This document shows positions 1 through 6,299 of a DNA stretch of 13,023 nt, in pieces (within the stretch, counting starts at the first letter, position 1; the number at the start of each line of letters is the position of its first letter). The stretch lies in contig JAEYXI010000559.1 of assembly GCA_023428515.1 (NCBI GenBank), positions 1 through 13,023 of the forward strand, written 5' to 3'. The translations under genes were made by a program, and so were the position numbers. Source of the stretch: Pseudomonadota bacterium. GTDB lineage: Bacteria; Pseudomonadota; Alphaproteobacteria; Rhizobiales; Rhizobiaceae. Under the pieces are notes generated by a model, which was not told the origin of the DNA, made no database searches, and worked only from the letters and a program-made list of their open reading frames with translations.

Positions 1-641
1 CCCGGCGCCCCCCCGGCGCCCGCCGCAAGGTCGTCGAAGAAAGGATCGGCCGCTACCGCCGGTATTTTCAGGAAGTCAGCGTGCCAATTGGCAAGCGCGT
101 CCCGCCCGGCGCGCCAATCGAACGTACCGAAACGAAAATCCGAGTAAGACAGGGCCGTGCCAATGGCCGCATGGCCGATCGTGAACGGCGTCTCGATTAG
201 GTCTGGCACTTCCGCATTTAACCGGTCCAGGACCGTTTGATATTTCGCTCCCAGCGCGGCGGTGAATTCGGCCGATCTCAAGGCTCCCGGCCGGTTCCGC
301 TCCGTGAACCAGCCCAGCAGCAGGTCGATGGTGCCATGGCCAAGCGCCAGACGCCGCAATGCCTCCAGACGGGTCTTTCCTTGCTCGGGGAATAGGCGCT
401 GTCCGTCATGGCAGCTGTCGAGATACTCGCAGATGACGCGTGAATCATAGATCACGGTGCCGTCGTCGAGCACCAGTGTCGGAATCTTGGTCAGTGGATT
501 GTCCCGCATCAGGTCCGGCAGCGGTCGATAGATGTCGACGACCGTATTCATAAGCTCGATGCGTTGAGCCAGGCCTGCCCAATGAACCGCCACCATGACG
601 AGGCGGACGTACGGGGAGCGATGGGAATAATACAGCTTCAT
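1..641 (-). CDS. Glutathione S-transferase family protein (3' end outside window)
   Basis: The reading frame is open from ATG (complement 639-641) to the left edge, giving about 213 codons without a stop. The N-terminus (MKLYYSHRSPYVR) is a GST thioredoxin fold with Ser9 in the SPxxR glutathione-contact region. It is followed by the cis-proline segment NPLTKIPTLVLDDG (Pro54) and the DSRVICEYLD motif (Asp66-Ser67) that binds the gamma-glutamyl group. An all-helical C-terminal domain follows. Length and motifs resemble the YibF-like bacterial GSTs (about 200 residues), so little should be missing. The likely role is cytosolic glutathione conjugation or thiol chemistry, but the substrate cannot be read from sequence. 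It lies 21 bp downstream of the hydrolase gene, probably in one transcript with it and the MFS gene. Its Shine-Dalgarno is weak, which suggests coupling. The last codons lie in a repetitive C/G-rich stretch, so the C-terminus read here may be unreliable. Confidence 0.88.
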   Translation of the reverse strand, partial: MKLYYSHRSPYVRLVMVAVHWAGLAQRIELMNTVVDIYRPLPDLMRDNPLTKIPTLVLDDGTVIYDSRVICEYLDSCHDGQRLFPEQGKTRLEALRRLALGHGTIDLLLGWFTERNRPGALRSAEFTAALGAKYQTVLDRLNAEVPDLIETPFTIGHAAIGTALSYSDFRFGTFDWRAGRDALANWHADFLKIPAVAADPFFDDLAAGAGGAP

Positions 642-662
642 CGGTTCGCTTTCTTCGATCGG

Positions 663-1469
663 TCAGGCGGCTATGCTCAACACGCGGCGCTTCAGGAAAG
701 CGTGGATCGCCTCGGCGATTTCCTCGGGGGTCTCGACCGTCTGATGATGGCTTGTCTCGATGGTGACGAACTCGACGCCCGGGATCGGACCCATGATGTT
801 GCGCACGTATTCCGGCGAGCGGAACACATCCAGCGTGCCGCCGATGCCAAGTGCGGGGCACTGTATCGCCTTGACGTAGTGGGCGATGTCCATGTCGATC
901 AACAATCGGTAATGCGCGACGAAACTGTCGGGGTCGTTGCCAAGCCAGCGCGCCCGGAAGGCGCGAAACCGCTCGGGATCGCGCTCGCGCAGCACAGGCG
1001 GATATCCGCTTGCCATCGCGCCCTCGACGATGGATTTCATCCCGTCGCGCAGCACATTTTCGAGCATGGCGCGCCGATTGGGTCGATCTTCCGGCTTCAT
1101 GTCGATCGCGGGACTCATTGCGATCACCGCGGACGTCCGCTCCGGAAAGCGCGCGGCAAATGCGAACGCCGTCGCGGCTCCGAGAGCACAGCCCGCGAGC
1201 GCCGCCGGTTCCTTCAAGCCGAGCGCATCGAGCAGCGCCAGAAGATCGTCGCTCAGCAATTCGACCGACAGCTCGTTGCGCACCTTTTCCGACAGTCCAC
1301 ATCCGCGCGTATCGTAGCGAAGAACCCTGAAGCCTTGCGCAAATCGCGGCATGACCTGATCCCAGTTCTCGATCATCCCACCCATCTCGTGGATCATCAC
1401 CAGGATTGGTCCGTTCGTGCCATGCAAGTCGTAGCGAAGCGACGTTCCGTTGACCTCGATGTAGTTCAT
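663..1469 (-). CDS. Alpha/beta-hydrolase-fold protein lacking the nucleophile serine
   Basis: This 268-residue protein has the layout of the 3-oxoadipate enol-lactonase/epoxide-hydrolase-like alpha/beta fold. The oxyanion-hole turn IHEMGG is at 27-31, followed by YDTRGCGLS at 52-60, a cap region at about 125-195, the acid candidate Asp214 (GGTLDVF) and the base candidate His241/His242 (SHHQTVETPEE). The nucleophile elbow reads GCALG (93-97) where the family has GxSxG, so Ala95 sits at the catalytic position and Cys94 is one residue early. The rest of the triad is kept. It may be a non-hydrolytic member of the fold, use another mechanism, or belong to a subfamily that lost the serine. The start is supported by GGCGAGGA about 5 nt upstream. 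It lies 33 bp after the MFS gene and 21 bp before the GST gene, which suggests a small operon for uptake and conversion of an organic acid or aromatic compound (inference). Confidence 0.88.
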   Translation of the reverse strand: MNYIEVNGTSLRYDLHGTNGPILVMIHEMGGMIENWDQVMPRFAQGFRVLRYDTRGCGLSEKVRNELSVELLSDDLLALLDALGLKEPAALAGCALGAATAFAFAARFPERTSAVIAMSPAIDMKPEDRPNRRAMLENVLRDGMKSIVEGAMASGYPPVLRERDPERFRAFRARWLGNDPDSFVAHYRLLIDMDIAHYVKAIQCPALGIGGTLDVFRSPEYVRNIMGPIPGVEFVTIETSHHQTVETPEEIAEAIHAFLKRRVLSIAA

Positions 1470-1502
1470 TTGATCCTCGCCGAGATATGAAGTCGCAAAC
1501 GT

Positions 1503-2798
1503 TTATTCCGCCGGATGCGGTATTGTTCGCGTGACCGGGGCAGTACGTTCGATAGAGAGGCAAAGCAGAATGACGATGGCGATGGCGCCGAGCCCGGCCA
1601 CGGCCAGCAGGCCGCCTTCGAAGCTTCCAGTCAACGTCTTGACGTAGCCGACGATGTAAGGCCCGGCGAAGCCTGCCACGTTCGCAATGGAATTGATGGC
1701 TGCTATGCCTGCGGCGAGCGCAGGACCGCGCATAAAGGTGCTCGGTATGGCCCAGAATGGACCCAAGTAGGCGAACATGCCAAAGCCGGCGATCGAGATC
1801 GCGGCCATCTTGAGCACGGGATCGGACAGCAAGGTGGAGACGGCCAGGCTGACGACGGCAACCGCGATGGCAATGGCGGTGTGAACCTTGCGTTCGCCAT
1901 GAGCATCCGAGCGCCTTGCCCACCAGACCATGCCGACAGCACCGACGATATAAGGCAGTGCCGCGACGAAACCGGTTGCAAGGTCGGACAGGCCGAAGTC
2001 TGAGATAATTTGCGGCAGGAAGAAGCTGACGCCATAGTTTGTCACCACCGCCCCGAAGCATACCAGGCCAAGGGCCAGCACCTTGGGGCTTTTGAGGGCG
2101 CTGCCGATGCCGTGATGATGTCCTGCGAACTCATTCTTCTCGGCGTCCATGCGCGCTTGCAGCCATCGGCGCTGGCCGGGATCAAGCCACTCTGCCTCCG
2201 CAGGCCTGTCGGTCAGGAAGAACAGCACTACCGCGGACAGCACCACGGCGGGCGCCGCCTCGATGATGAATAGCCATTGCCAGCCGGAGAAACCAAGCGC
2301 TCCATCCATACCCAAGATCAGACCCGAGAGCGGTGCCCCGATGACCGTCGAGAGAGGAATGGCGACCATGAAATAGCTGGAGATGCGAGCTCGATACTGG
2401 GAAGGGAACCAGAGCGACAGGTAAAAGACCACGCCTGGGAAGAAGCCGGCTTCAGCAACACCGAGAAGGGCGCGCAGGATGTAGAAGCTGGTTTCTCCCG
2501 TCACGAATGCCATGGCGCCCGAAATCAGGCCCCAGGTGAGCATGATCCGCGCGATCCAGCGCCTCGCGCCTACCTTTTCCAATATGATGTTCGAGGGTAT
2601 TTCGAAGATGGTGTAGGTGATGAAGAATATACCCGCACCGAAGCCATAGGCCGCCGCTGACAGGCCGAGGTCGGCATTCATTTTTATCGCGGCGAAACTG
2701 ACGTTGACGCGGTCGAGATATGCGATGAGATACGCGATGATCAGTAGCGGAACCAGCCGCCACGTCACACGCGCAATCGTGGCTCGTTCTTGTTCCAT
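1503..2798 (-). CDS. MFS transporter, anion:cation symporter (ACS) type
   Basis: This 431-residue inner-membrane protein has about 12 hydrophobic helices and a hydrophilic central loop at roughly 190-230. The first helix ends in AYLDRVNVSFAA, the hallmark of the ACS family (phthalate, tartrate, hydroxyphenylacetate and glucarate carriers). Helix 2 is followed by the motif-A-like loop EKVGARRWIARIM, and the helix 4-5 region reads RALLGVAEAGFFPGVVFYLSLWFP, also typical. Its length matches the family norm of 420-450. The usual substrates are organic anions taken up with protons; the actual substrate is not readable. GGAAGG lies about 8 nt upstream of the ATG. It is first in a minus-strand set with the hydrolase and GST genes, so it probably imports their substrate. 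It faces away from the sugar locus, and the intervening debris makes joint regulation unlikely. Confidence 0.95.
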   Translation of the reverse strand: MEQERATIARVTWRLVPLLIIAYLIAYLDRVNVSFAAIKMNADLGLSAAAYGFGAGIFFITYTIFEIPSNIILEKVGARRWIARIMLTWGLISGAMAFVTGETSFYILRALLGVAEAGFFPGVVFYLSLWFPSQYRARISSYFMVAIPLSTVIGAPLSGLILGMDGALGFSGWQWLFIIEAAPAVVLSAVVLFFLTDRPAEAEWLDPGQRRWLQARMDAEKNEFAGHHHGIGSALKSPKVLALGLVCFGAVVTNYGVSFFLPQIISDFGLSDLATGFVAALPYIVGAVGMVWWARRSDAHGERKVHTAIAIAVAVVSLAVSTLLSDPVLKMAAISIAGFGMFAYLGPFWAIPSTFMRGPALAAGIAAINSIANVAGFAGPYIVGYVKTLTGSFEGGLLAVAGLGAIAIVILLCLSIERTAPVTRTIPHPAE

Positions 2799-2817
2799 GA
2801 CACCTTCCCTGCGATCT

Positions 2818-2961
2818 CTACTGGCTGGACTTTTCCGCGTTCAAACGTTCACCACCATATGATCGCAGCGGTGGATCTCCCTCGTCGAACGCAGCCAGCT
2901 TATTTTGGAGCGCGAGCATGACGCGGACACCCAGAGCAGACAACGCATCATCCCGGTAATT
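2818..2961 (-). pseudogene. C-terminal fragment of an unidentified protein
   Basis: A minus-strand frame is open from just after an in-frame TAA (complement 2962-2964) to a TAG at complement 2818-2820. It encodes 47 residues with protein-like composition, including GVRVMLALQNKLAAFDEG and a tail ending NAEKSSQ. There is no start codon or ribosome site in a sensible place, so it looks like the severed 3' end of a gene broken near 2955-2965. I do not recognise the family. It ends 19 bp upstream of the MFS start codon, so its lost gene once lay directly upstream of the transporter in the same direction. It may also be a chance open frame. Confidence 0.3.
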
Positions 2962-2988
2962 TTACTGACTGAAATTCTGTGGGATTAA

Positions 2989-3105
2989 CTGCGATGCAAG
3001 AGTTGGGAGAGCCTGTTCGACGGCGGCATTAGACTGTCCATCGCTGAAGGCAAGAAGATCATGGCGGTACTGCAGAGCGCTGTCGTGAGTCATGAGGCGG
3101 AGACC
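2989..3105 (+). mobile_element. Remnant of an ISKra4-like transposase N-terminus
   Basis: One plus-strand frame following a TAA (2986-2988) encodes about 39 residues, including FDGGIRLSIAEGKKIMAVLQ and then SAVVSHEAE. From memory of the family, this resembles the N-terminal region of ISKra4-type transposases, where a DG-I-SxxEGK-IM--LQ--VV pattern precedes a zinc-finger CPxC segment. Here the similarity stops at about 3105, before any zinc finger, and no start codon lies upstream in frame. It is therefore a short decayed fragment. Its end lies close to the point where the triosephosphate isomerase remnant on the other strand loses similarity (about 3181), consistent with insertion into or beside that gene followed by deletion. 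No terminal inverted repeats or target duplication were recognised. Confidence 0.42.
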
Positions 3106-3180
3106 ACGATCGAGCGACGCCCGACTGATGGTGCAGACGGCGCGGGAAGCACGATGCCCTACCGACAGGGCGGCCCGCAT

Positions 3181-3477
3181 CTGGCCAGACGTCGAGATAG
3201 CCTTCGACCTTCCAGGCAGAGCGCCCGATGAACAGCTCGACATGTGGGCAGTCGATGAGCTCTTCGTAATTCTGCGGATTGACCGAGCTGCCATAGAGAC
3301 AGGGGATCTTCCGCCCCAGAACGTCTTGCGCGACAGAAATGATCTCGGCCTGCCTTGCGTCGTCATATTCGGAGGTAGCCGGGAGGCCACTGACGCCGAT
3401 CGCCCAGACCGGCTCGTAGGCGCGCAGGATTTCCGCAGCCTTCTGCCCGGGCCTGATCGGCCGCGATCACTCCGCAC
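3181..3477 (-). pseudogene. Broken triosephosphate-isomerase-family gene (EryH/LerI-like)
   Basis: Only the C-terminal part (roughly 95-100 codons of about 250) survives. The upstream piece reads CGVIAADQARAE (about 3477-3442). The frame then shifts near 3438-3446, and the next frame reads KAAEILRAYEPVWAIG, which contains the catalytic-glutamate loop. It continues with GVSGLPATSEY, then CLYGSSVNP (the phosphate-binding YGGSV site with one Gly to Ser change), and finally LFIGRSAWKVEGYLDVW. The catalytic Lys and His half is missing, and no start is recognisable up to 3617. Canonical TIM has GTGK after the PVWAI segment. The GVSGLPA form here resembles, as I recall them, the L-erythrulose-1-phosphate isomerases (EryH/LerI) of erythritol and threitol loci. 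It lies divergently just upstream of the sugar operon, so it is probably the relic of an older isomerase of the same or a related pathway. Confidence 0.8.
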
Positions 3478-3632
3478 CTGTGGCCGAGCCGGCAGGCGGG
3501 CGGCCATGGCCGATCATCTCGCTCGTCGGCGGAAAATGGACCACCTTTCGCGGTTTTGCGGAGGAGGTGGCGGACACGCACCCCAGGAAAGTTTGCAACA
3601 CACCCCTCACGCAGCATATTGTAAATCTAAAA

Positions 3633-3644
3633 ATACATATGTAT
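3633..3644. promoter_or_regulatory. Perfect 12-bp palindrome, candidate operator
   Basis: ATACATATGTAT is a perfect palindrome in the AT-rich patch about 85 bp upstream of the binding-protein start codon. It is the most regular dyad in the operon leader and sits where a promoter would be expected. The locus encodes one regulator of the SorC type, so it is a candidate binding site for that protein (inference). No second copy was noticed upstream of the regulator gene. Confidence 0.35.
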
Positions 3645-3718
3645 CGATGAGTCCGAGCAGCGTTGCCGTGCGGGTGGAGATCGGCGGGTAGCGTGGTTTG
3701 AAGCTCGCACTCAACCTT

Positions 3719-3725
3719 GAGAGGA
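3719..3725 (+). promoter_or_regulatory. Ribosome binding site of the sugar-binding protein gene
   Basis: GAGAGGA ends 4 nt before the ATG at 3730, a strong purine-rich site that fixes this start. It agrees with the signal peptide beginning at that methionine. Confidence 0.75.
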
Positions 3726-3729
3726 CATC

Positions 3730-4677
3730 ATGAAGACGTTGTTTCGGCTGGCCGTAGCCGGTCTTTTGCTCGCATCTACGTCCGCACTCGCGCAGGACGC
3801 CGCGCCCGGCACGACGAAGAAGGACAGCTACCGTTTCGTCATCATCCCGAAGGTCGTACATCCGTGGTTCGACAAAGTGAATGATGGCGCCAAGCAAGCG
3901 GCTGCCGCAATCGAGGCGCAGACTGGCTCGAAGGTTCAGATCGAATACAGCGCGCCGCAGCAGGCCGACGTCGTCCAGCAGAACCAGATACTCGAAAGCT
4001 CGATCGCCACCCGTCCGGACGGCATTGCCATCGACTTGCTCGATCCGGCCGGCAACCGCGCTCCGCTCGAAGACGCGGTTGGCCAGGAGATCCCGGTCAC
4101 CATCTTCGACTCGGTCGCGCCGGAAGGTATGGAACTGACCAGCATCGGCAACGACTTCTGCGAGCAGGCGTCGATCGCCTCGCGTCGTTTGATGGAACTT
4201 CTCGGCGACGAGGGTGGCGAAGTCGCCATCATGATGGGCGTGCCCACCGCGCCGAACCACGCAATCCGCGCCGAATGCCACCAGAAGGTGTTCGCCGAAA
4301 ACCCGAAGATCAAGGTCGTCGCCACCGGCATCGACAATGACGACATCGAGACGGCGCAGAAGCAGGCCGCGGCGATCATGCAGGCCAACCCGAACCTCAA
4401 GGGCTGGGTCGCTTGTGACGCCGCCGGTCCGATCGGCATCGGCCAGGCGATCAAGGAAGCCGGCAAGACCGGCCAGGTGAAGCTCGTCGGCCTCGACGAC
4501 TTGCCCGAGATGATCCAACTCATCAAGGACGGCGTTGCCGACTCCTCGTCCTCGACCAAGCCGGAAATGCAGGGCTACTGGTCCGTCATGACCATGTGGC
4601 AGAAGGCGACAGGCATCGAGACGCCGAAGTACATCGACACGGGCATCGCCGTGCTGACGCCGGACAACATCAAGTAA
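3730..4677 (+). CDS. Periplasmic sugar-binding protein of ABC transporter (Peripla_BP_4)
   Basis: This 315-residue protein starts with a classic Sec signal peptide: Lys2 and Arg6, a hydrophobic core at 7-18, and ALA|QD cleavage after about residue 21. The mature part has the two-lobed fold of ribose, rhamnose and AI-2-type binding proteins. Lobe 1 begins YRFVIIPKVVHPWFDKVNDG and contains QADVVQQNQILESSIA and PDGIAIDLLDP. The hinge and lobe 2 include GEVAIMMG, GWVACDAAGPIGIGQAI and VKLVGLDDLPEM. No lipobox is present, so it is a soluble periplasmic receptor. It would capture a small sugar or polyol and deliver it to the ATPase and permease encoded next. It leads the operon and is separated from the ATPase gene by 113 bp with a hairpin, the usual arrangement that lets the receptor be made in excess. 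The ligand cannot be read from sequence; a tetrose, tetritol or pentose is plausible from the downstream enzymes. Confidence 0.95.
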   Translation: MKTLFRLAVAGLLLASTSALAQDAAPGTTKKDSYRFVIIPKVVHPWFDKVNDGAKQAAAAIEAQTGSKVQIEYSAPQQADVVQQNQILESSIATRPDGIAIDLLDPAGNRAPLEDAVGQEIPVTIFDSVAPEGMELTSIGNDFCEQASIASRRLMELLGDEGGEVAIMMGVPTAPNHAIRAECHQKVFAENPKIKVVATGIDNDDIETAQKQAAAIMQANPNLKGWVACDAAGPIGIGQAIKEAGKTGQVKLVGLDDLPEMIQLIKDGVADSSSSTKPEMQGYWSVMTMWQKATGIETPKYIDTGIAVLTPDNIK

Positions 4678-4683
4678 GATGCT

Positions 4684-4714
4684 GAAACGGGGCAGGCCGG
4701 TCTTGCCCCGTTTT
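4684..4714 (+). terminator. Hairpin after the binding-protein gene (attenuating or stabilising)
   Basis: AAACGGGGCA (4685-4694) pairs perfectly with TGCCCCGTTT (4704-4713), enclosing a 9-nt loop. It starts 7 nt after the binding-protein stop codon and runs into TTTT (4711-4714). The U run is short, so it probably terminates partially or protects the upstream mRNA from 3' exonucleases. Either effect would give more binding protein than ATPase and permease. Confidence 0.75.
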
Positions 4715-4790
4715 CACCCGCCTGGACTTCGGGTCCCGGCCATGCCCATCCATCAAGGACGACCCGTCGACCTTCGGAAAAGACAAAATC

Positions 4791-6299
4791 GTGGCTTATC
4801 TTGAAACACATGGGCTCGGCCGGGACTTCACCGGCGTGACCGCGCTGAACAATGTCGACATTTCCGTCGAACTTGGGCGCGTTCACGTCTTTGCCGGCGA
4901 GAACGGTGCCGGCAAATCGACGCTGGTGAAGCTCTTGACGGGCGCCTACACGCCGTCGCGCGGGACGATCCGCATCGACGGGAAGGATCCGCTCGAGGAT
5001 GCCAGCCTCTTCCGCAATATCGCCTATGTCCCCCAGGAACTAACGCTGTTCCCGCATATGTCGGTGGCGGAGAACCTTTTCCTGCCCTACAGCCGCTCGG
5101 GCCACGGTGGGGCCACCGTCAATCGCAAGCGCCTCGAAGCGGAAGCGGTCGAGATTCTTGTCCGCTTCGGCATCGCGGCGGAGCCCTCCGATCTCGTCCG
5201 CACCATTTCCGTGTCTGACCAGCAACTCCTGCAGATCGCGCGTGCCTCCACCAATAAGGAGATGAAGGTCCTCATTCTCGACGAGCCGACCTCATCGCTG
5301 ACCCGCACCGAGGTCGACCGCGTCTTTCGCGTCATTTCCGGCTTCCGCGACAGCGGTCACGCCATCGTTTTCATCTCGCACAAGATGGACGAGGTGTTCT
5401 CCATTGGCGACGACTACACTGTCCTGCGCAATGGCGAGAAGGTCGAGGCGGGCAAGCTGGCCGACACCGACGCCAACGGGCTGATCCGAGCGATGTCCGG
5501 CGAGGCGATCCATCTTGGCGACACGTTCCAGCCTCAGGCCGCCCCGCAGGGTGCAGGCGAGACGATCCTCCAGGTGCGCGGCCTCACGGGCAAGCACTTC
5601 GAGAATGTCGATTTCGACTTAAAGCGGGGCGAGATCTTAGGCTTTGCCGGGCTGGTCGGCGCCGGCCGCTCGGAAGTCATGCAGACGATCTTCGGTTTCC
5701 TGAAAGCCAAGGCCGGCACGGTTGAGGTGGAAGGCAAGCCGTGGAAGCTTGGCGACACCGCCGCCTCGATCCGCAACGGCATGATCTACCTCTCCGAAGA
5801 GCGCAAGCACCACGGCATTTTCCCGCTGATGTCGGTGCGCGACAATATAGGCATGTCGCTCTATGGCCAGACGGCCTCGGCGTTTTTCATCTCGGCGAGA
5901 AAAGAGCGCACCAGCGTCGCCGACATTATCAAGGCCTACGATATCAAGACGTCGGGCATGAACAAGCAGATCGTCTTCCTGTCGGGCGGAAACCAGCAGA
6001 AGGCGCTGATCGGCCGCGCCATGGCGCAGAAGCCGCGGGTACTCATCTTCGACGAGCCGACCAAGGGCATCGACGTCAAGACCAAGGCAGAGATCTACCG
6101 CATCATGAAAAGCCTGGCCGAAGAGGGCGTCGGCATCATCCTTGTCTCCTCGGAGATGGATGAGTTGCGCAAATGCGCGACGCGGATCGTGACTATGCAC
6201 TCCGGCAAGGTGACCGGCACCTTCGATACAGCCAGCACGACCAGCGAAATGCTCGTCGGCGCGATATTCGGCAAGGAAAACAAATCCCATGCGGCCTAA
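4791..6299 (+). CDS. Sugar ABC transporter ATPase with two nucleotide-binding domains (RbsA-like)
   Basis: This 502-residue cytosolic protein holds two tandem ATPase domains, the standard size and form of carbohydrate-uptake (CUT2) ATPases. Domain 1 has Walker A GENGAGKST (36-44), a degenerate signature VSDQQLLQIARA (141-152), Walker B LILDEPTSSL (161-170) and the switch histidine in FISHKMDE (His197). Domain 2 has the family-typical weak Walker A GLVGAGRS (287-294, Arg in place of Lys), signature LSGGNQQK (397-404) and Walker B IFDEPTKGID (419-428). It powers import together with the permease encoded next. The start is GTG; the upstream site (GGAAAAG) is modest and the next in-frame alternatives would cut into the first strand. 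It overlaps the permease gene by 11 bp, implying translational coupling. Confidence 0.95.
   Translation: MAYLETHGLGRDFTGVTALNNVDISVELGRVHVFAGENGAGKSTLVKLLTGAYTPSRGTIRIDGKDPLEDASLFRNIAYVPQELTLFPHMSVAENLFLPYSRSGHGGATVNRKRLEAEAVEILVRFGIAAEPSDLVRTISVSDQQLLQIARASTNKEMKVLILDEPTSSLTRTEVDRVFRVISGFRDSGHAIVFISHKMDEVFSIGDDYTVLRNGEKVEAGKLADTDANGLIRAMSGEAIHLGDTFQPQAAPQGAGETILQVRGLTGKHFENVDFDLKRGEILGFAGLVGAGRSEVMQTIFGFLKAKAGTVEVEGKPWKLGDTAASIRNGMIYLSEERKHHGIFPLMSVRDNIGMSLYGQTASAFFISARKERTSVADIIKAYDIKTSGMNKQIVFLSGGNQQKALIGRAMAQKPRVLIFDEPTKGIDVKTKAEIYRIMKSLAEEGVGIILVSSEMDELRKCATRIVTMHSGKVTGTFDTASTTSEMLVGAIFGKENKSHAA

Larger units (their letters stand above)
3478..3729. other. Upstream region of the sugar operon
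   Basis: This stretch between the decayed isomerase and the binding-protein gene holds no convincing coding sequence. Short open frames on both strands (for example 3363-3617 minus and 3092-3691 plus) have no recognisable domain and conflict with the pseudogene reading. About 3592-3645 is markedly more AT-rich than its surroundings and is the likely promoter area. TTGCAA at 3593-3598 is a possible -35 element, but no good -10 at correct spacing is clear. The leader then runs about 85 bp to the binding-protein start. Confidence 0.5.

Noticed and set aside
564..1490. A 308-codon plus-strand open frame opposite the hydrolase gene
   Set aside because: It is antisense to a well-supported gene and has no recognisable domain or ribosome site.
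445..2061. A 538-codon minus-strand open frame across the hydrolase and MFS genes
   Set aside because: It is Arg/His-rich with no domain and lies in another frame of two clear genes; it is a GC-rich shadow.
2962..3507. A 181-codon minus-strand open frame in the debris region
   Set aside because: Its frame is out of register with the isomerase similarity and its composition is Arg/Ser-rich; the real signal is in a neighbouring frame.
3092..3691. A 199-codon plus-strand open frame in the debris region
   Set aside because: It is largely antisense to the triosephosphate isomerase remnant and has no domain; its openness is explained by that coding history.
3607..4518. A 303-codon minus-strand open frame opposite the binding-protein gene
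   Set aside because: It is rich in Arg, Asp and Leu, as antisense of GC-rich genes usually is, and it conflicts with an excellent signal-peptide protein on the plus strand.
4791..6299. Degenerate signature in ATPase domain 1 and Arg-for-Lys Walker A in domain 2
   Set aside because: Both are normal in RbsA-type duplicated ATPases and do not indicate a broken gene.
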